Part shown: positions 60,032 to 64,000 of the stretch, piece by piece
Position numbering within the stretch: position 1 is the stretch's first letter
Layout: each line of letters opens with the position of its first letter
Source: Comamonas testosteroni
GTDB lineage: Bacteria > Pseudomonadota > Gammaproteobacteria > Burkholderiales > Burkholderiaceae_C
Length of the DNA: 64,000 nt
Direction of reading: 5' to 3'
Assembly (NCBI RefSeq): GCF_014076415.1
Contig: NZ_CP043568.1
Location: 2,418,001-2,482,000, forward strand
Program-made: the position numbers and the translations under genes
The notes under the pieces: generated by a model
Told to the model about the DNA's origin: nothing
The model's input: the letters and a program-made list of their open reading frames with translations, nothing else
Databases searched by the model: none

Positions 60032-61030
60032 ATGAACACCAGCAACCAGACTTCGTTCATCTCTCGCCGCAGCCTGCTCGGCGCCTGTGCAGGCCTGAGC
60101 GGCCTTGCCATGACCGGCACCAGCATGGCGGTTCCCCTGCAGGGCAAGATTCGTCTGGCCGGCTGGAGCAAGCCCATCAGCGAGATCACCAATATCCTGG
60201 TCGAGCCCGAAAAAGGCTTCTTCAAGGCGAACGGCGTGGAACTGGCCTATCTGCCCGGAGCGGGCGGCGGCGATGCAATCCGCAACATCCTCAGCGGCCA
60301 GGCCGACGTGGCGTTTACCGACCCAGGCTCCTTCTTCATGGCTCTGGACAAGGGCGAGAAGCTGGTGGCGATCTACGACATCTATCCGCAGAACGTGTTC
60401 AACGTGGTCTCGCTCAAGTCCTCGGGCATTCGCAAGCCCGCAGACCTCAAGGGCAAGAAGATCGGTGTCTACAGCCTTGCCAGCGGCACGCGCCAGAACC
60501 TGCTGGTGATGCTGCATCAGGCCGGTCTCAAGGAGTCGGATGTGAGCATTGTCGTGACCGGCCTGCTGAACTTTGCGCCCCTGATGCAAGGGCAGGTTGA
60601 TGCGACTGCCGCCACGGATACCGGCCTGGCCGTGGGGCTGCGCAAGGGCATAGGGGAAGTCAACGTGATGCAGGTCAGCGACCACCTCAATATGTCCAGC
60701 GACATGTTTGTGGTGCGCGAGGAGGTGTTCCAGCAGAAGAAGGACTTGCTCAAGGCATTCGTCAAGGGCTACCGCGAAAGCGCTGCCTGGATGATGGCGA
60801 ATCCCGAGGAGGCCTCGGTGCTGGCCAGCAAATATGCCATCGACGGCACGCGTCGCGACATCAATCTGGATGTGATCCGCCTGCGTAACGTCTCTTCCAT
60901 GCCTGCAGTCCAGGGTCAGCCTCTGGGCAGCTTCGATCTGGCTGCGCTGCAAAAGGGTGCCGATGTCTACCGATCGCTGGGCATGGTGCAGCGTCAGATC
61001 AAGGTGGCGGATGTGGTTGTGCCGCTGTAA
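60032..61030 (+). CDS. Periplasmic binding protein, ThiY/NMT1-like
   Basis: This protein of 332 residues has a twin-arginine-like leader (FISRRSLLGACAGLSGLAM) and an NMT1/THI5-like binding domain: IRLAGWSKPISEITNILVEP, FFKANGVELAYLPGAGGGDA, IRNILSGQADVAFTDPGSFF and LKGKKIGVYSLASGTRQNLL. NMT1/THI5-type proteins bind hydroxymethylpyrimidine-like compounds, nitrate or sulfonates. Given the riboswitch at the head of this operon, a thiamine precursor or breakdown product is the likely ligand. The Tat-like signal suggests that it is exported folded. Confidence 0.9.
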   Translation: MNTSNQTSFISRRSLLGACAGLSGLAMTGTSMAVPLQGKIRLAGWSKPISEITNILVEPEKGFFKANGVELAYLPGAGGGDAIRNILSGQADVAFTDPGSFFMALDKGEKLVAIYDIYPQNVFNVVSLKSSGIRKPADLKGKKIGVYSLASGTRQNLLVMLHQAGLKESDVSIVVTGLLNFAPLMQGQVDATAATDTGLAVGLRKGIGEVNVMQVSDHLNMSSDMFVVREEVFQQKKDLLKAFVKGYRESAAWMMANPEEASVLASKYAIDGTRRDINLDVIRLRNVSSMPAVQGQPLGSFDLAALQKGADVYRSLGMVQRQIKVADVVVPL

Positions 61031-61159
61031 ATCTCCCACTGAGGCGTGTTACCAGGGCGGCCCCGCGTCTTCCCCTCTCGCTGGGAGCCGGTGCCGCCAA
61101 GGGCCTTGCTTGCTGTCTCTTACTTGGGGCCTGCCAGTGTTTGAATGGAAATCGTGAAT
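61031..61159. other. Spacer between the binding-protein gene and the SDR gene
   Basis: This 130-base spacer has GC-rich sequence whose end (GCCTTGCTTGCTGTCTCTTACTTGG) resembles the tail of the intergenic repeat at 47036-47130. No T-run terminator was seen, so read-through from the riboswitch operon into the SDR gene is possible but not shown. Confidence 0.45.
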
Positions 61160-61957
61160 ATGAGTCAGTCTTCTTCAATGGGCTTGCACGGCAAGGTGGT
61201 GCTGGTGACGGGCGCCAGCCGCGGCATCGGTGCGGCGATTGCACTGGCGTTTGCGCGTGAGGGTGCGACCGTGGCCGTCAACTACCTGTCCAATGACGAG
61301 GCTGCAGCCAGCACCGTGGATGCCTGCCTGGCCGCGGGCCAGGGCTCGGGGGGGGATGCCTGGGCGGTCAAGGCCGATGTGGGATCGCCCGATGCGGTGC
61401 AGGGCATGGTGGACGGCATAGTGCGCGAAGCGGGGGGCATCGACATCGTGGTCAACAACGCCTTCAGGCCCTATGCATTCGACCCGGAACGCCGCAGCCG
61501 TTTTGAGGATCTGCAATGGGCGGACTATCAGGCACAGTTCGACGGGGCTGTAGGCGCAAGCTTCAATGTCTGCCGTGCGGTGCTGCCGCTGATGCGCCAG
61601 CGCGCGCGCGGCAGCATTGTCAATATCGTCAGCAATCTGGTGGAGCAGCCTGTTGTCGCCTACCACGACTACACCACATCCAAGGGTGCTTTGCTGGCCT
61701 TCAGCCGCAATCTGGCCAGCGAGCTCGGGCCAGTGGGCATCCGCGTCAACTGTGTGGCGCCCGGTCTGGTCTATCCCACGCAGGGCACACAGGGCAGCAA
61801 GGAGTCTTTTCGTGAATCGCTGATGGCGGCCACGCCGCTGCGGCGGCTGGCACGGCCCGAAGATGTGGCAGGGCCGGTGCTGTTCCTTGCGTCGGAACTC
61901 AGCGGTTTCATGACCGGGCAACTGCTGCTTGTCGACGGCGGTCTGGTGATGCGCTGA
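61160..61957 (+). CDS. Short-chain dehydrogenase/reductase, possible last step of the TPP-regulated pathway
   Basis: This NAD(P)H-dependent oxidoreductase of about 265 residues has the Rossmann motif KVVLVTGASRGIGAAIALAF, a VNNAF variant of the NNAG motif, the catalytic Ser in NIVSN and Tyr-Lys in YTTSKGALLAF, and the C-terminal FMTGQLLLVDGGLVMR. It resembles 3-oxoacyl-ACP-reductase-type SDRs. The ATG at 61160 has GGAAA upstream; ATG 61145 would add five residues. Lying just after the ThiY-like gene in the same direction, it could reduce the aldehyde made by the LuxC-like enzyme to the alcohol, but membership of the operon is unproven. Confidence 0.88.
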   Translation: MSQSSSMGLHGKVVLVTGASRGIGAAIALAFAREGATVAVNYLSNDEAAASTVDACLAAGQGSGGDAWAVKADVGSPDAVQGMVDGIVREAGGIDIVVNNAFRPYAFDPERRSRFEDLQWADYQAQFDGAVGASFNVCRAVLPLMRQRARGSIVNIVSNLVEQPVVAYHDYTTSKGALLAFSRNLASELGPVGIRVNCVAPGLVYPTQGTQGSKESFRESLMAATPLRRLARPEDVAGPVLFLASELSGFMTGQLLLVDGGLVMR

Positions 61958-61999
61958 GCTGCCGGGCAGTCAAGGCAAAGCCTGTCTGCCTTCTTGACC

Positions 62000-62398
62000 T
62001 TACTGTTTCGCAGATGCCTGGGCGTGATCCATCGCATCGATGATGGCCACGCCGGTCTGCTGTACGCCGGGGGCGTTGAAGCCCGGGCCAGGCGTGACGG
62101 CCGGGTGGCTGAGCAGCTTCTCGGTCATGCTGGGTGGCGCGGCAGGCGCGCTGACCTGTGCGGGGGCTGGCGGCTTGGTGGCTGGCTCGGGAACTGCCTG
62201 CTCGGTGGAGTTCAGATAGTCGTTGTAGCGCTTGTAGGCCTGACGGTCGGTACGGGTCTGCTCTTGCTGCTGCGAATGCTTGAGATATTGATAGGCGACC
62301 GTACCCAGAATCAGTGCTGCCACCAGAAACGCGGCAATAGCGGTGACGACGAGGTTTTCGTCGGAGCGCTGAGGCGCTTGATGGGTGGCGGTGGACAT
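62000..62398 (-). CDS. Small membrane-anchored hypothetical protein
   Basis: This protein of about 132 residues has a short N-terminal cytoplasmic part, one hydrophobic segment (VVTAIAAFLVAALILGTVAY), a charged helical region (KHSQQQEQTRTDRQAYKRYN) and a Pro/Ala-rich linker (VPEPATKPPAPAQVSAPAAP). The C-terminal part is not recognised. The start is uncertain: ATG 62398, ATG 62416 and GTG 62428 are all in frame and none has a clear ribosome site. It lies between the SDR gene, which converges on it, and the azoR terminator. Function unknown. Confidence 0.6.
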   Translation of the reverse strand: MSTATHQAPQRSDENLVVTAIAAFLVAALILGTVAYQYLKHSQQQEQTRTDRQAYKRYNDYLNSTEQAVPEPATKPPAPAQVSAPAAPPSMTEKLLSHPAVTPGPGFNAPGVQQTGVAIIDAMDHAQASAKQ

Positions 62399-62577
62399 GG
62401 GGCGAGAAGCTGGCATCTGGGAAAACACGTCCGAGTCAACCGGGACTCGGACCTGATAGGTATCGAACTGTTTTCAGAGTATCAAAAACAGCGGGTTCAG
62501 GCCTGCAGATCGGCAGTTTTTTCCAGAACTTCAGTCGGAAATGTCCGAAGCCTTGGTCGTGAGCAAGTTTGTTGCGC

Positions 62578-62614
62578 AAAAAAAGCCGGTACGCCATGGG
62601 CGGTACCGGCTTTT
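62578..62614 (-). terminator. Strong hairpin terminator after azoR
   Basis: AAAAGCCGGTAC (62581-62592) pairs with GTACCGGCTTTT (62603-62614), a 12-bp stem with a 10-base loop and a T-run on the minus strand. It lies 17 bases after the azoR stop. Confidence 0.9.
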
Positions 62615-62630
62615 GCAGCTCTGCCAGCTA

Positions 62631-63248
62631 TCAGGCAGCAACGGCTTGTGCTTGTTCGATCTGGGCCTTGGCAGCTTCCATGGCAGCAGCCTTGGCGTCG
62701 GGGCCCATGGCCACGCCTTCAGCGCGCACGATGGTCACGTCGGTCACGCCCATGAAGCCGAAGATCACCTTCAGATAGCTTTCCTGGTGTTCCATGGCCT
62801 GGCCCGCGTCGCTGGTGGAGTATGCGCCGCCGCGAGCGGAAGCGACAATGACCTTCTTGTCGCCGGCCAGGCCCACGGGGCCGGTAGCGGTGTACTTGAA
62901 CGTACGGCCAGCCTGGGCGATGCGGTCCAGCCAGGCCTTCAGCTGCGAGGGAATGGTGAAGTTGTAGAAGGGAGCGCCCACGACGATCACGTCAGCTGCG
63001 AGGAACTGGCTGACCAGGGCTTCGGAGACAGCGTTTTCCTGACGTTCGACTTCGGTGGCAGCGGCCTGGCCGGTGCGAAAGCCCAGAGACTGCGCGCTCA
63101 GGTGGCTGGGGGCGCTCACGGCCAGATCCAGGTAGTCCACCTTGGCTTCGGGGTTGGCCTGCTTGAGGCTGGCAACGATATCTGCTGTCAGTGCGCGGGT
63201 CACGGAATTGGAGCCAGTGATGGAAGAGTCGATGTGCAGGATTTGCAT
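62631..63248 (-). CDS. azoR: FMN-dependent NADH-azoreductase AzoR
   Basis: This 205-residue flavodoxin-fold azoreductase reduces azo bonds and quinones with NADH. It has [20 protein letters not shown] at the start (FMN phosphate loop), [20 protein letters not shown] and [20 protein letters not shown], then [20 protein letters not shown], all AzoR signatures. The start is ATG 63246-63248; the upstream extension of the frame is non-coding. A LysR gene lies divergently 195 bases upstream and is likely its regulator. Confidence 0.95.
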   Translation of the reverse strand: MQILHIDSSITGSNSVTRALTADIVASLKQANPEAKVDYLDLAVSAPSHLSAQSLGFRTGQAAATEVERQENAVSEALVSQFLAADVIVVGAPFYNFTIPSQLKAWLDRIAQAGRTFKYTATGPVGLAGDKKVIVASARGGAYSTSDAGQAMEHQESYLKVIFGFMGVTDVTIVRAEGVAMGPDAKAAAMEAAKAQIEQAQAVAA

Positions 63249-63442
63249 ATTGGTACCTATACCTCTAAAAATGAGTAAGAGAGCACTTCTTGCCCAGCCC
63301 GGATGCTGCGTTGCGGCAAAACAGTGATTCGTTTTGAATTGCAATGGGATAGATTGTAGATTTGTTTAGATTCGGCAATAAGTCTGCAAAAATGCGATAG
63401 ATCGTTCCAAATATCAATTCAATCGAGTCCAAGGATATATGC

Positions 63443-64000
63443 ATGGTGGATCTCAACGACATGCTGTACTTCGTCGAAGTGGTCGAGCGTGGCGGCTTTG
63501 CCGCTGCGGGGCGAGCACTGGGCATTCCCAAGTCGCGCCTCTCGCGCCGTGTTGCCGAGTTGGAGGCCCATCTTGGGGTGCGCTTGCTGCAACGCACCAC
63601 CCGCAAGCTGTCTCTGACGCAAGTGGGGGAGACCTTTCTGCGTCATGGCCAGGCCATGCGCGATGCAGCCTTGGCCGCATCGGATGCCGTGGCCGAAGTC
63701 CAGACCGAGCCGCGCGGCACCATTCGTGTGACCTGTCCGGTGACACTCGCGCAGACGGTGCTGGGTGAGCTGATGCCCGAATTCCTCAAGCGCTGCCCGC
63801 TGGTGCAGGTGGAGATGCAAGTCACCAACCGCCCTGTCAATCTGGTCGAGGAGGGGGTGGATGTCGCATTGCGCGTGCGTGCCACTCTGGAGGACAGCGG
63901 CTCCATGGTCGTCAAGCGACTCGACAGCTCACGCCAGATTCTGGTGGCCAGCCCCGATCTGCTGCAGCGCCAGGGCACGCCCAGGTCGCTGGAGGACTTG
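63443..64000 (+). CDS. LysR-family regulator (N-terminal 186 residues, runs off the window)
   Basis: This partial LysR-type regulator has the winged helix-turn-helix FVEVVERGGFAAAGRALGIP and KSRLSRRVAELEAHLGVRLL, QRTTRKLSLTQVGETFL and the beginning of the effector domain (TIRVTCPVTLAQTVLGELMP). The start is ATG 63443 with AAGGA upstream. It is divergent from azoR, the common arrangement for regulators of quinone- or azo-responsive reductases, and continues beyond the window. Confidence 0.92.
   Translation, partial: MVDLNDMLYFVEVVERGGFAAAGRALGIPKSRLSRRVAELEAHLGVRLLQRTTRKLSLTQVGETFLRHGQAMRDAALAASDAVAEVQTEPRGTIRVTCPVTLAQTVLGELMPEFLKRCPLVQVEMQVTNRPVNLVEEGVDVALRVRATLEDSGSMVVKRLDSSRQILVASPDLLQRQGTPRSLEDL

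Overview
The window looks like chromosomal DNA of a betaproteobacterium of the Comamonadaceae, most likely Comamonas (C. testosteroni-like). This is inferred from the gene families: Bug-type tripartite tricarboxylate receptors next to LysR regulators and CoA-dependent catabolic genes, high GC with strong codon bias, a nap locus and BigR-type sulfide genes. It was not confirmed by any search. No tRNA, rRNA, CRISPR array or intact prophage was seen.

Layout. (1) 1-1986: 5' part of a periplasmic nitrate reductase operon (napE-napD-napA, minus strand). (2) 2177-15237: an iron-acquisition island bracketed by two remnants of the same IS3-family element. It holds a truncated and frameshifted serine acetyltransferase, an AraC/PchR-type regulator with a candidate Fur box, a TonB-dependent receptor, a FecBCD-type ABC importer, and two exporter-fold ABC half-transporters of the YbtPQ type. 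No siderophore synthesis genes are present, so the island looks like a system for using a foreign siderophore. (3) 15367-21578: a LysR gene divergent from an isoquinoline-1-oxidoreductase-type molybdenum hydroxylase, then DNA polymerase II. (4) 22127-35202: a 13-kb catabolic operon: LysR, two Bug receptors, DUF35 protein, cysteine-less thiolase-fold protein, two-subunit CoA-transferase, paired acyl-CoA dehydrogenases, a FadB-type fusion, PaaI thioesterase, CaiB-type CoA-transferase and a hydratase. (5) 35915-38937: carbamoylase-type amidohydrolase, PyrE-like protein and a divergent LysR. (6) 39058-41279: BigR-type persulfide sensor, two half-size YeeE/YedE membrane proteins and a divergent persulfide-dioxygenase-like enzyme. 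(7) 41268-43076: two decayed genes. (8) 43861-47032: metNI, an SSB-like OB-fold gene, and metQ. (9) 47276-52691: nitroreductase plus a bioMNY biotin importer continuing into an acyl-CoA ligase and a thiolase. (10) 53314-61957: TonB receptor, then a TPP riboswitch leading an operon of LuxE-like and LuxC-like genes, a ThiZXY-type ABC importer and probably an SDR. (11) 62000-64000: a small membrane protein, azoR and a partial LysR.

The most interesting unit is region 10. A thiamine-pyrophosphate riboswitch, with a visible Shine-Dalgarno-sequestering hairpin, precedes an acyl-protein-synthetase/acyl-reductase pair homologous to the bioluminescence fatty-acid reductase, co-transcribed with a ThiY-like importer and followed by an SDR. 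Taken together this suggests uptake of an oxidised (carboxylated) thiamine fragment and its reduction, carboxylate to aldehyde to alcohol, back to a usable thiamine precursor. The pathway is an inference; the riboswitch and gene order are directly visible.
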